A DNA stretch of 64,000 nucleotides from Streptomyces thermodiastaticus (lineage in GTDB: Bacteria > Actinomycetota > Actinomycetes > Streptomycetales > Streptomycetaceae): positions 35,967-99,966 of the forward strand of contig NZ_BNBV01000023.1 in the NCBI RefSeq assembly GCF_014656135.1, given 5' to 3'. The notes beneath the pieces were generated by a model, which saw only the letters and a list, made by a program, of their open reading frames with translations, had not been told where the DNA came from and searched no databases. The position numbers were made by a program, and so were the translations under genes. Positions 11,193-20,585 of the stretch are shown here, piece after piece; position 1 is the stretch's first letter, and the number at the start of each line of letters is the position of its first letter.

Positions 11193-11561
11193 ATGTTCCG
11201 CCGTACGTTCTGGTTCACCACCGGTGTCGCGGCCGGTGTGTGGGCCACCACCAAGATCAACCGGAAGCTGAAGCAGCTGACCCCCGACAGCGTCGCCGCC
11301 ACCGCGGCGAACAAGGCGCTGGAGACCGGCCAGCGGCTCAGGGACCGGGCGGTGGAGTTCGCGCTCGACGTCCGCGACAACATGGCCCGGCGGGAGGCGG
11401 AACTCGGCGAGGCACTCGGTATCGGCGCCGACGCCGGCTCCGCACTCCCCGCGCCGCGGCGGTACGCCGCCATCGAGAACCGCGCCACCCCGCTGTACGC
11501 CGAGAAGCAGGTGCAGCGGACCTACCCGTACAACTCGTACAACCGGAATGAGGACCACTGA
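11193..11561 (+). CDS. small DUF6167-like protein of unknown function
   Basis: The 122-residue protein has an N-terminal hydrophobic helix (FWFTTGVAAGVWATTKI) that probably anchors it in the membrane. A helical region (LKQLTPDSVAATAANKALE, RQRLRDRAVEFALDVR) and an unstructured C-terminus follow. It is recognisable as the small protein commonly found between the DUF948 gene and alaS in Streptomyces; its role is unknown. GGAGAGGTAAGG precedes the ATG. Its TGA overlaps the alaS ATG by one base, which suggests translational coupling. Confidence 0.75.
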   Translation: MFRRTFWFTTGVAAGVWATTKINRKLKQLTPDSVAATAANKALETGQRLRDRAVEFALDVRDNMARREAELGEALGIGADAGSALPAPRRYAAIENRATPLYAEKQVQRTYPYNSYNRNEDH

Positions 11562-14233
11562 TGGAGTCGGCTGAGATCCGCCGTCGCTGGCTGAGCTTCT
11601 TCGAGGAGCGCGGGCACACCGTCGTCCCTTCGGCGTCGCTCATCGCGGACGACCCGACTCTGCTCCTCGTCCCGGCCGGCATGGTGCCCTTCAAGCCCTA
11701 CTTCCTGGGCGAGGTCAAGCCGCCGTTCCCGCGCGCCACCAGCGTGCAGAAGTGCGTGCGCACGCCCGACATCGACGAGGTCGGCAAGACCACGCGGCAC
11801 GGCACGTTCTTCCAGATGTGCGGCAATTTCTCCTTCGGCGACTACTTCAAGGAAGGCGCCATCGAGCTCGCCTGGGAGCTGCTGACCACCCCCCAGGACA
11901 AGGGCGGGTACGGCCTGGAGCCGGAGAAGCTGTGGATCACCGTCTACGAGGACGACGACGAGGCCGAGCAGATCTGGCGTGACGTCGTCGGCGTGCCCGC
12001 CGAGCGCATCCAGCGCCTGGGCAAGAAGGACAACTTCTGGTCCATGGGCGTGCCCGGCCCGTGCGGCCCCTGCTCCGAGATCAACTACGACCGCGGCCCG
12101 GAGTTCGGCCCCGAGGGCGGCCCCGCCGTCAACGACGAGCGGTACGTGGAGATCTGGAACCTCGTCTTCATGCAGTACGAGCGGGGCGAGGGCACCGGCA
12201 AGGACGACTTCGAGATCCTCGGCGACCTGCCGAGCAAGAACATCGACACCGGCCTCGGCCTGGAACGGCTCGCCATGATTCTGCAGGGCGTGCAGAACAT
12301 GTACGAGATCGACACCTCCATGGCCGTCATCAAGAAGGCCACCGAGCTGACCGGCGTGGCCTACGGCGACGCCCACGACTCGGACGTGTCCCTGCGCGTC
12401 GTCACCGACCACATGCGCACGGCCACGATGCTCATCGGCGACGGCGTCACCCCCGGCAACGAGGGCCGCGGCTACGTGCTGCGCCGCATCATGCGCCGCG
12501 CCATCCGCAACATGCGCCTGCTGGGCGCCACCGGCCCGGTCGTCAAGGACCTCCTCGACACCGTGATCGGCATCATGGGCCGGCAGTACCCGGAGCTGAT
12601 CACCGACCGCGAGCGCATCGAGAAGGTCGCCCTCGCCGAGGAGGCCGCCTTCCTGAAGACGCTGAAGGCCGGCACCACCATCCTCGACAACGCCGTCACC
12701 GAGACCAAGCAGGCCGGCGGCACGGTCCTGTCCGGTGAGAAGGCCTTCCTGCTCCACGACACCTGGGGCTTCCCGATCGACCTCACCCTGGAGATGGCCG
12801 CCGAGCAGGGCCTGAGCGTGGACGAGGAGGGCTTCCGCCGCCTGATGCGCGAGCAGCGGGAGCGCGCCAAGGCCGACGCCCAGGCCAAGAAGACCGGCCA
12901 CGCCGACCTCGGCGCCTACCGGGAGATCGCCGACACCTCCGGCGAGACCGACTTCATCGGCTACACCGACACCGAGGGCGAGTCCACCATCGTCGGCCTG
13001 CTGGTCGACGGCGTGTCCTCCCCGGCCGCCACCGAGGGCGACGAGGTCGAGGTCGTCCTGGACCGCACCCCGTTCTACGCCGAGGGCGGCGGCCAGATCG
13101 GCGACACCGGCCGCATCACGGTGGACTCCGGTGCCGTCATCGAGGTCCGCGACTGCCAGAAGCCGGTCCCGGGCGTCTACGTCCACAAGGGCGTGGTGCA
13201 GGTCGGCGAGGTGACCGTCGGCGCCAAGGCCCACGCCCGGATCGACGTGCGCCGCCGCAAGGCCATCGCCCGCGCCCACTCGGCCACGCACCTGACCCAC
13301 CAGGCCCTGCGCGACGCGCTCGGCCCGACGGCCGCCCAGGCCGGCTCGGAGAACCAGCCCGGCCGCTTCCGCTTCGACTTCGGCTCCCCCTCCGCCGTGC
13401 CGCAGTCGGTGATGACCGACGTGGAGCAGAAGATCAACGAGGTGCTCGCCCGCGACCTCGACGTCACCGCCGAGATCATGGGCCTGGAGGAGGCCAAGAA
13501 GCAGGGCGCCATCGCCGAGTTCGGCGAGAAGTACGGCGAGCGGGTCCGCGTGGTCACCATCGGCGACTTCTCCAAGGAGCTGTGCGGCGGCACCCACGTG
13601 CACAACACCGCCCAGCTGGGTCTGGTGAAGCTGCTCGGCGAGTCCTCCATCGGCTCCGGTGTGCGCCGTATCGAGGCCCTGGTCGGCGTGGACGCCTACC
13701 AGTTCCTCGCCCGCGAGCACACGGTCGTCAACCAGCTCACCGAGTTGCTCAAGGGCCGCCCGGAGGAGCTGCCGGAGAAGATCTCCGCGATGCTCGGCAA
13801 GCTGAAGGACGCCGAGAAGGAGATCGAGAAGTTCCGCGCCGAGAAGGTGCTGCAGGCCGCCGCCGGCCTCGCCGAGTCCGCCAAGGACGTCCGCGGCGTC
13901 GCCCTGGTCACCGGCCGGGTCCCGGACGGCACGACCGCCGACGACCTGCGCAAGCTGGTCCTCGACGTGCGGGGCCGCATCCAGGGCGGGCGGGCCGCCG
14001 TCGTGGCCCTGTTCACCGTGAACAACGGCAAGCCGCTCACGGTCGTCGCCACCAACGAGGCCGCCCGCGACCGCGGCCTGAAGGCCGGCGACCTGGTCCG
14101 CACCGCCGCCAAGACGCTCGGCGGCGGCGGTGGCGGCAAGCCGGACGTCGCTCAGGGCGGCGGCCAGAACCCTCAGGCCGTCGGCGAGGCCGTGGACGCC
14201 GTGGAGCGTCTCGTGGCGGAAACGGCCAAGTGA
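11561..14233 (+). CDS. alaS: alanyl-tRNA synthetase
   Basis: Class II synthetase of 890 residues, full length. It has the N-terminal aminoacylation domain, tRNA recognition region, the editing domain with zinc ligands H573 and H577 (HSATH) and C675 and H679 (CGGTH), a coiled coil (about 740-780), and a C-Ala/DHHA1 domain. The presence of the editing site means it should clear Ser- and Gly-tRNA(Ala). It starts in a TGATG overlap with the preceding gene and ends in TGATG with ruvX. Confidence 0.97.
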   Translation: MESAEIRRRWLSFFEERGHTVVPSASLIADDPTLLLVPAGMVPFKPYFLGEVKPPFPRATSVQKCVRTPDIDEVGKTTRHGTFFQMCGNFSFGDYFKEGAIELAWELLTTPQDKGGYGLEPEKLWITVYEDDDEAEQIWRDVVGVPAERIQRLGKKDNFWSMGVPGPCGPCSEINYDRGPEFGPEGGPAVNDERYVEIWNLVFMQYERGEGTGKDDFEILGDLPSKNIDTGLGLERLAMILQGVQNMYEIDTSMAVIKKATELTGVAYGDAHDSDVSLRVVTDHMRTATMLIGDGVTPGNEGRGYVLRRIMRRAIRNMRLLGATGPVVKDLLDTVIGIMGRQYPELITDRERIEKVALAEEAAFLKTLKAGTTILDNAVTETKQAGGTVLSGEKAFLLHDTWGFPIDLTLEMAAEQGLSVDEEGFRRLMREQRERAKADAQAKKTGHADLGAYREIADTSGETDFIGYTDTEGESTIVGLLVDGVSSPAATEGDEVEVVLDRTPFYAEGGGQIGDTGRITVDSGAVIEVRDCQKPVPGVYVHKGVVQVGEVTVGAKAHARIDVRRRKAIARAHSATHLTHQALRDALGPTAAQAGSENQPGRFRFDFGSPSAVPQSVMTDVEQKINEVLARDLDVTAEIMGLEEAKKQGAIAEFGEKYGERVRVVTIGDFSKELCGGTHVHNTAQLGLVKLLGESSIGSGVRRIEALVGVDAYQFLAREHTVVNQLTELLKGRPEELPEKISAMLGKLKDAEKEIEKFRAEKVLQAAAGLAESAKDVRGVALVTGRVPDGTTADDLRKLVLDVRGRIQGGRAAVVALFTVNNGKPLTVVATNEAARDRGLKAGDLVRTAAKTLGGGGGGKPDVAQGGGQNPQAVGEAVDAVERLVAETAK

Positions 14234-14697
14234 TGCGCAGGGGCCGACGGCTCGCGATCGACGTCGGGGACGCCCGGATCGGGGTCGCCTCGTGCGACCC
14301 CGACGGGATCCTCGCCACCCCTGTGGAGACGGTGCCCGGCCGGGACGTCCCGGCCGCGCACCGCCGGCTGACACAGCTCGTGGAGGAGTACGAGCCCATC
14401 GAGGTCGTCGTCGGCCTGCCCCGCTCCCTCAAGGGGGGCGAGGGCCCGGCGGCCGCCAAGGCCCGGGCCTTCGCCGGCGAGCTGGCCAAGAACATCGCAC
14501 CCGTTCCGGTGCGTCTGGTCGACGAGCGGATGACCACGGTCAGCGCCAGTCAGGGACTGCGTGCCTCCGGGGTGAACGCCAGGAAGGGACGCTCCGTGAT
14601 CGACCAGGCCGCGGCCGTCGTCATCCTGCAACAGGCCCTGGAATCCGAACGGGTGTCAGGCAGCGCACCCGGCGAGGGCGTCGAAGTGGCCCCGTGA
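14233..14697 (+). CDS. ruvX: YqgF/RuvX family putative Holliday junction resolvase
   Basis: The 154-residue RNase H-fold protein has the family signature LAIDVGDARIGVA at the N-terminus and the conserved VVGLPRSLKG, VRLVDERMTT and SVIDQAAAVVILQQAL motifs. Related proteins act in pre-16S rRNA 5' maturation and have been proposed as resolvases. It is one base overlapped with alaS, so it is co-translated; the alaS-ruvX-mltG order is common in bacteria. Confidence 0.92.
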   Translation: MRRGRRLAIDVGDARIGVASCDPDGILATPVETVPGRDVPAAHRRLTQLVEEYEPIEVVVGLPRSLKGGEGPAAAKARAFAGELAKNIAPVPVRLVDERMTTVSASQGLRASGVNARKGRSVIDQAAAVVILQQALESERVSGSAPGEGVEVAP

Positions 14698-14819
14698 TCG
14701 CGATACGGTAACGTTCCGCGCGATGCGCCGGTGTTCGAACAGCGGGCGCACAGCAAGAGGCGGATCGGCAGCCGCACGAGGGGGCCATCTGAGTGCCGCC
14801 TCGCGGCTCTAGGGGATCG

Positions 14820-16610
14820 ATGACTGAGTATGGCCGGGGCCCAGGCTCCGAACCGTGGCATCCGGAGGACCCGTTGTACGGGGACGTCGGGTGGAGGGGG
14901 CAGCAGGGGTACCCCGACCCGCAGTCCCCCTACGAGGGCCACCCGCAGCAGCCGCACCCGTCGCAGTACGGCGACTGGAGCCAGGCCCCGCAGCCCGGAT
15001 ACGACGGGCAGCACCCGCAGCACTACGACCCTCTGGGCGGCCACCCGCAGGCACCGTACGGCGGACACGAGGCACAGCAGTCCGGCTCGTACGACCCGCA
15101 GTACCCCTCCCACCAGGGCGGTCCGGAGCACCAGGGCTACCCGCAGCAAGCCTGTGAGCCGTACCGGCAGGACGGCTGGGACGGCACCGGCACGCACCAG
15201 CAGGTGCCGTACCCCGACCCGCTCGACCCGTACGGCCAGCAGCACGCGGCGGCCTCGGCCCAGGCGCAGCCCGACCCGTACGGCGAGGCCGCCGAGGGGT
15301 ACCCGCCGCCGCAGCCGCCGAACCGCAGAGGGGAGGGGCCCGACGGCGACGCGGACCCCGGCGCCGGGTCCGGCTCCGACGAGCAGGACCACGCCTTCTG
15401 GTCGTCCGCCGAGGAGGAGACCGAAAAGGACGACAGCGACGGGAAGAGGACCCCGGACGCCGGCGACCCGGCCGGACGGCCCAGCCGGAGCGAGCGCCGG
15501 GCACGCGGCGGCAGGAGCAACGGGGGCCGCAAGCGCCGCAACGGCATGGCCTGCCTCGTCGTGGCCGTGGTGCTTGGCGGCGGCGCGGCCGGTGTGGTCT
15601 GGTACGGCTACCACTTCTACCAGAACCGGTTCGCCCCGGCCCCGGACTACGAGGGCGACGGCATCGCCGAGACGGTCACCGTGGAGATCCCCGAAGGGGC
15701 CGGCGGCTACGACATCGGGCGTGCCCTGAAGAAGGCGGGCGTGGTCAAGAGCGTCGACGCGTTCGTGGCCGCCCAGTCACGCAACCCGAAGGGCAAGCAG
15801 ATCCAGGCCGGTGCCTATCTGCTGAACAAGCAGATGTCCGCCGCCAGCGCGGTGGCGCTCATGCTCGACCCCCGCAGCCAGAGCAACGTCCTGGTCAAAC
15901 CGGGCGAGCGCAACGCCCAGGTGTACGAGGCGATCGACAAACGGCTCGGCCTCGCCGCCGGCACCACGAAGAAGGTCGCCGCCGAGGAGTACAAGAACCT
16001 CGGCCTGCCCAGCTGGGCGAACTCGAACCCGGACATCATGGACCCGCTGGAGGGCTTCCTTTACCCGGGCACCTATCCCGCGGCCAAGGGCATGAAGCCC
16101 GAGGCGGTGCTGCGGAAGATGGTCGAACAGGCGGGGAAGGCGTACAACCGCTACGACCTGGACGCGAAGGCGGAGGACTTCGGCCTGTCCAGCCCCCTGG
16201 AGCTGGTGACGGTCGCCAGCCTCGTCCAGGCCGAGGGCAAGACCCACGACGACTTCCGCATGATGGCCGAGGTCGTCTACAACCGCCTCAAGCCGACCAA
16301 CACCGAGACCAACCGGAAGCTGCAGTTCGACTCGACCTTCAACTATCTGAAGGGCGAGAGCAACATCCACATCAGCGAAAAAGAGATCAACAGCAACACC
16401 AACCCCTACAACACCTACACCCACGCGGGCCTGCCGCCCGGGCCGATCGGCAACCCCGGCGAGGACGCCCTGAAGGCAGCCCTGAATCCGACCCACGACG
16501 GCTGGATCTACTTCGTGGCGACCGACGGTGTGGACAAGACCGAGTTCGCCAAGACCTACTCCGAATTCCTGAAGCTCAAGGACAAGTTCGATGCCAGCTC
16601 GGGCACCTGA
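14820..16610 (+). CDS. mltG: endolytic transglycosylase MltG (YceG-like) with a long disordered N-terminus
   Basis: MltG cleaves nascent peptidoglycan strands at the outer face of the membrane and influences glycan length. Of 596 residues, the first ~240 are low-complexity, rich in Pro, Gln, Tyr, Gly and His (YPQQ- and YDPQ-like repeats), then an acidic and a basic stretch. One membrane helix at about 242-262 and the extracellular YceG domain follow, with the catalytic Glu in LVQAEGKTHDDF and the conserved AGLPPGPIGNPG. The start could instead be GTG 14793, which has a GAGGGGG ribosome site, adding nine residues. Its end overlaps aroE by 20 bases. Confidence 0.92.
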   Translation: MTEYGRGPGSEPWHPEDPLYGDVGWRGQQGYPDPQSPYEGHPQQPHPSQYGDWSQAPQPGYDGQHPQHYDPLGGHPQAPYGGHEAQQSGSYDPQYPSHQGGPEHQGYPQQACEPYRQDGWDGTGTHQQVPYPDPLDPYGQQHAAASAQAQPDPYGEAAEGYPPPQPPNRRGEGPDGDADPGAGSGSDEQDHAFWSSAEEETEKDDSDGKRTPDAGDPAGRPSRSERRARGGRSNGGRKRRNGMACLVVAVVLGGGAAGVVWYGYHFYQNRFAPAPDYEGDGIAETVTVEIPEGAGGYDIGRALKKAGVVKSVDAFVAAQSRNPKGKQIQAGAYLLNKQMSAASAVALMLDPRSQSNVLVKPGERNAQVYEAIDKRLGLAAGTTKKVAAEEYKNLGLPSWANSNPDIMDPLEGFLYPGTYPAAKGMKPEAVLRKMVEQAGKAYNRYDLDAKAEDFGLSSPLELVTVASLVQAEGKTHDDFRMMAEVVYNRLKPTNTETNRKLQFDSTFNYLKGESNIHISEKEINSNTNPYNTYTHAGLPPGPIGNPGEDALKAALNPTHDGWIYFVATDGVDKTEFAKTYSEFLKLKDKFDASSGT

Positions 16611-17430
16611 GACCCGCCGGGCCGCCGTGCTCGGTTCGCCCATCGCGCACTCCCTGTCCCCGGCGCTGCACCGCGCGGCCTACGCGGAGCTGGGCCTGAC
16701 GCACTGGACCTACGACCGGTTCGACGTCGACGAGGCCGCCCTGCCCGGCTTCCTGGAGCGGCTCGGACCCGAGTGGGCGGGGCTGTCGCTGACCATGCCG
16801 CTGAAGCGGGCCGTGATCCCGCTGCTCGACGAGATCAGCGACACCGCCGCCTCCGTCGAGGCGGTCAACACCGTCGTCTTCACCGAGGACGGCCGGCGCA
16901 CCGGCGACAACACCGACATCCCCGGCATGGTCGCCGCGCTGCGCGAGCACGGCATCGAGCAGGTCGACTCCGCCGCGATCCTCGGCGCGGGCGCCACCGC
17001 CTCCTCCGCACTGGCCGCCCTGGCCCGGGTGTGCACCGGGGAGATCGTCGCCTATGTGCGCAGCGGGGCCCGGGCCGGCGAGATGCGCCGCTGGGGCGAG
17101 CGGCTCGGCGTCGAGGTGCGCACGGCCGACTGGTCCGACGCCGCCGAGGCCCTGCGCGCCCCGCTGGTCGTCGCCACCACCCCGGCCGGCGCCACCGACG
17201 CCCTCGCCGCTGCCGTGCCCGAGCGGCCCGCCACCCTCTTCGACGTGCTCTACGACCCGTGGCCCACCGAGCTGGCCGCGCGCTGGTCCCTGGCCGGCGG
17301 CGCCGTCGTCGGCGGCCTGGACCTGCTGGTGCACCAGGCGGTGCTGCAGGTGGAACAGATGACAGGCCGCGCCCCCGCCCCGCTCGCCGCCATGCGCCGC
17401 GCCGGCGAGAAGGCACTGGCGGAACGCTGA
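16591..17430 (+). CDS. aroE: shikimate dehydrogenase
   Basis: Reduces 3-dehydroshikimate to shikimate with NADPH. The 279-residue protein has the substrate-binding LGSPIAHSLSP, the catalytic Lys in LTMPLK (K72) and Asp in GDNTDIPG (D109), and the Rossmann loop ILGAGATASSA. The NADP-phosphate-binding NRT motif is not obvious (VRSGARA instead), so cofactor preference is open. It starts inside the mltG end, which implies co-translation, and opens the aromatic amino acid block. Confidence 0.93.
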   Translation: MPARAPETRRAAVLGSPIAHSLSPALHRAAYAELGLTHWTYDRFDVDEAALPGFLERLGPEWAGLSLTMPLKRAVIPLLDEISDTAASVEAVNTVVFTEDGRRTGDNTDIPGMVAALREHGIEQVDSAAILGAGATASSALAALARVCTGEIVAYVRSGARAGEMRRWGERLGVEVRTADWSDAAEALRAPLVVATTPAGATDALAAAVPERPATLFDVLYDPWPTELAARWSLAGGAVVGGLDLLVHQAVLQVEQMTGRAPAPLAAMRRAGEKALAER

Positions 17431-17560
17431 GCTCCGCGTCCGCCTGCTGGACCGGCGGCGAAACTCCCGATCCGCACGTGGGAGGATCGGAGGTGGCGGA
17501 CCAGGGCAGCGCACCCGGTCGCGCCGTCGCAGTTCCAGGGCGCGAGGATGAGGAGCACCG

Positions 17561-18745
17561 TTGAGCAGGTTGCGTTGGCTGACCGCGGGGGAGTCCCACG
17601 GACCCGCACTCGTCGCCACGCTGGAGGGACTTCCCGCCGGCGTGCCGGTCACCACGGACATGGTGGCCGACCATCTGGCCCGGCGGCGGCTGGGCTACGG
17701 CCGCGGCGCGCGGATGACGTTCGAGCGGGACGAGGTCACCTTCCTCGGCGGCGTCCGGCACGGGCTCACCCTGGGCTCCCCGGTCGCGATCATGGTGGGG
17801 AACACCGAGTGGCCGAAGTGGGAGAAGGTCATGGCCGCCGACCCGGTGGACCCGGCGGAGCTGGCCGACCTCGCCCGCAACGCGCCGCTGACCCGGCCGC
17901 GCCCGGGCCACGCGGACCTGGCCGGCATGCAGAAGTACGGCTTCGACGAGGCCCGTCCGGTGCTGGAGCGGGCCTCGGCGCGGGAGACGGCGGCCCGGGT
18001 GGCGCTGGGCGCGGTGGCCCGGTCGTACCTGAAGGAGACCGCCGGCATCGAGATCGTCTCGCACGTGGTGGAGCTGGCCGGTGCCAAGGCCCCCTACGGG
18101 GTGTACCCGAAGCCCGCGGACGTGGAGAGGCTGGACGCGGACCCGGTGCGCTGCCTGGACCCGGACGCCTCCAAGGCGATGGTCGAGGAGATCGACCGGG
18201 CCCACAAGGACGGCGACACCCTCGGTGGCGTCGTCGAGGTGCTGGCCTACGGGGTGCCCGTGGGACTGGGCTCCCACGTCCACTGGGACCGCCGCCTGGA
18301 CGCGCGGCTGGCCGGGGCGCTCATGGGCATCCAGGCCATCAAGGGCGTGGAGGTCGGGGACGGTTTCGAGCTGGCGCGGGTGCCCGGCTCCCAGGCCCAC
18401 GACGAGATCGTGCCCACCGGCGAGGGCATCCGCCGGGCGACCGGTCGCTCCGGCGGCACCGAGGGCGGGCTGTCCACCGGTGAACTGCTGCGGGTGCGGG
18501 CGGCGATGAAGCCGATCGCGACGGTCCCGCGGGCCCTGCGGACGGTGGACGTCTCCACCGGCGAGCCCGCGCAGGCCCACCACCAGCGCTCGGACGTGTG
18601 CGCGGTGCCCGCGGCCGGCATCGTCGCCGAGGCGATGGTGGCCCTGGTACTGGCCGACGCGGTGGCGGAGAAGTTCGGCGGCGACAGCGTCGCCGAGACC
18701 CGCCGCAACGTGCAGGCCTACCTCGACCACCTGCACATCCGATGA
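17561..18745 (+). CDS. aroC: chorismate synthase
   Basis: Converts 5-enolpyruvylshikimate-3-phosphate to chorismate using reduced FMN. At 394 residues it is full length, with the family signatures TAGESHGPALVATLEGLPAG near the start, RPGHADLAG, RASARETAARVALGA and RSGGTEGGLSTGE. The TTG start has AGGAG five bases upstream. About 130 bases separate it from aroE. Its stop overlaps the aroK start (ATGA). Confidence 0.97.
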   Translation: MSRLRWLTAGESHGPALVATLEGLPAGVPVTTDMVADHLARRRLGYGRGARMTFERDEVTFLGGVRHGLTLGSPVAIMVGNTEWPKWEKVMAADPVDPAELADLARNAPLTRPRPGHADLAGMQKYGFDEARPVLERASARETAARVALGAVARSYLKETAGIEIVSHVVELAGAKAPYGVYPKPADVERLDADPVRCLDPDASKAMVEEIDRAHKDGDTLGGVVEVLAYGVPVGLGSHVHWDRRLDARLAGALMGIQAIKGVEVGDGFELARVPGSQAHDEIVPTGEGIRRATGRSGGTEGGLSTGELLRVRAAMKPIATVPRALRTVDVSTGEPAQAHHQRSDVCAVPAAGIVAEAMVALVLADAVAEKFGGDSVAETRRNVQAYLDHLHIR

Positions 18746-19245
18746 GCGGGCCGCTGGTGGTCCTGGTCGGGCCGATGGGCGTGGGCAAGTCCACGGTCGG
18801 GCGGCTGCTGGCCGGCCGGCTCGGCACGGGCTACCGGGACACGGACGACGACATCGTCGCCGCCGAGGGGCGCAGCATCTCCGACATCTTCGTCGACGAG
18901 GGCGAGCCGTACTTCCGGGCGCTGGAGAAGGAGGCCGTCGCCCGGGCGCTCGCGGACTTCGACGGCGTGCTGTCCCTGGGCGGCGGGGCGATCCTCGACG
19001 CGGACACCCGCAGGCTGCTGGCCGGACACCGCGTGGTGTACCTGTCCATGGACGTGGAGGAGGCGGTGCGGCGCACCGGCCTGAACGTCGCCCGCCCGCT
19101 GCTCGCGGTCAACCCGCGCAGACAGTGGCGGGAACTGATGGAGGCACGCCGCCACCTGTACGAGGAGGTCGCCACCGCACAGGTGGCCACCGACGGCCGC
19201 AGCCCCGAGGAAGTCACCGAAGCCGTCCTGGAGCAGTGGAGTTGA
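18742..19245 (+). CDS. aroK: shikimate kinase
   Basis: Phosphorylates shikimate at O3 with ATP. The 167-residue P-loop kinase has GPMGVGKST at residues 10-18, the shikimate-binding DTDDDI and SLGGGA motifs, and the lid arginine region (RPLLAVNPRRQW). Its ATG overlaps the aroC stop by four bases, so expression is coupled. Confidence 0.96.
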   Translation: MSGPLVVLVGPMGVGKSTVGRLLAGRLGTGYRDTDDDIVAAEGRSISDIFVDEGEPYFRALEKEAVARALADFDGVLSLGGGAILDADTRRLLAGHRVVYLSMDVEEAVRRTGLNVARPLLAVNPRRQWRELMEARRHLYEEVATAQVATDGRSPEEVTEAVLEQWS

Positions 19246-19252
19246 AGCAGGC

Positions 19253-20344
19253 ATGAGCGAGGCAGTCACCCGGATCCGCGTCGGCGGCACCGCGGGCACC
19301 GACCCCTACGACGTCCTGATCGGGCAGCGGCTCCTCGGCGAGTTGCCCGGCCTGATCGGCGACCGGGCCAAGCGGGTCGCCGTGATCCACCCCGAGGCGC
19401 TGACGGAGACCGGCGAGGCGCTGCGCACCGACCTGGCCGAGCAGGGCTACGAGGCGATCGCCATCCAGGTGCCCAACGCCGAGGAGGCCAAGACCGCCGA
19501 GGTCGCCGCCTACTGCTGGAAGGCGCTCGGCCAGTCCGGCTTCACCCGCTCCGACGTCGTCGTCGGCGTCGGCGGCGGCGCCACCACGGACCTGGCCGGT
19601 TTCGTGGCCGCCACCTGGCTGCGCGGCGTGCGCTGGGTCGCCGTTCCCACGACCGTGCTGGCCATGGTGGACGCCGCCGTGGGCGGCAAGACCGGCATCA
19701 ACACCGCCGAGGGCAAGAACCTGGTGGGCGCGTTCCACCCGCCCGCGGGCGTGCTGTGCGACCTGGCCGCGCTGGAGTCCCTGCCGGTCCACGACTACGT
19801 CTCCGGTCTGGCCGAGATCATCAAGGCCGGCTTCATCGCCGACCCGGTGATCCTCGACCTGATCGAGTCCGACCCCGAGGCCGCGCGCACCCCGGCCGGA
19901 CCGCACACCGCCGAGCTGATCGAGCGCTCGATCCGGGTGAAGGCGGACGTGGTCTCCGCGGACCTGAAGGAGTCGGGCCTGCGGGAGATCCTCAATTACG
20001 GCCACACCCTCGGCCACGCCATCGAGAAGAACGAGCGCTACACGTGGCGGCACGGCGCCGCGGTCGCCGTCGGCATGCACTTCGCCGCCGAACTGGGCCG
20101 TCTCGCGGGCCGCCTGGACGATGCCACGGCCGACCGCCACCGGACGGTCCTCGAAGCGGTGGGGCTGCCCCTGCACTACCGCTACGACCAGTGGCCCAAG
20201 CTGCTGGAGACGATGAAGGTCGACAAGAAGTCCCGCGGCGACCTGCTGCGCTTCGTCGTCCTGGACGGCCTGGCCAAGCCCACCGTCCTGGAGGGCCCGG
20301 ACCCGGCCGTGCTGCTCGCCGCCTACGGCGAGGTGGGCCGGTAG
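19253..20344 (+). CDS. aroB: 3-dehydroquinate synthase
   Basis: Cyclises DAHP to 3-dehydroquinate using NAD and a divalent metal. The 363-residue protein has the glycine-rich NAD-binding GVGGGATTDLAGFVAATWLRG and metal-binding regions SGLAEIIKAGF and NYGHTLGHAIE. It starts seven bases after aroK and closes the aroECKB run. Confidence 0.97.
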   Translation: MSEAVTRIRVGGTAGTDPYDVLIGQRLLGELPGLIGDRAKRVAVIHPEALTETGEALRTDLAEQGYEAIAIQVPNAEEAKTAEVAAYCWKALGQSGFTRSDVVVGVGGGATTDLAGFVAATWLRGVRWVAVPTTVLAMVDAAVGGKTGINTAEGKNLVGAFHPPAGVLCDLAALESLPVHDYVSGLAEIIKAGFIADPVILDLIESDPEAARTPAGPHTAELIERSIRVKADVVSADLKESGLREILNYGHTLGHAIEKNERYTWRHGAAVAVGMHFAAELGRLAGRLDDATADRHRTVLEAVGLPLHYRYDQWPKLLETMKVDKKSRGDLLRFVVLDGLAKPTVLEGPDPAVLLAAYGEVGR

Positions 20345-20585
20345 GCCGCGCCGCGGCGTCCGTTCGATCCGCGCGCGCGTACACCGGTCGCTGAGCGCAC
20401 GTCAGCGCCGCTGCATTTTCGGCGGTTGCGCCGAGTAAGCGCCGATTCGCCTGCGCGGAGGGGCACTTCGGACCATCCCCGGCCGCTTCACCATCCCACG
20501 GCCGGGGACGGTACCGTTCGAATGGCAGCGGGGATCGGGCCCGCTGCCAGCGCCCCTTGCCTTGTACGAGACGGAGTGGCACCGG

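Noticed and set aside
14705..14730. tRNA-like GGTGTTCGAAC sequence after ruvX
   Set aside because: Only a short T-loop-like word; no acceptor stem or anticodon arm can be drawn.
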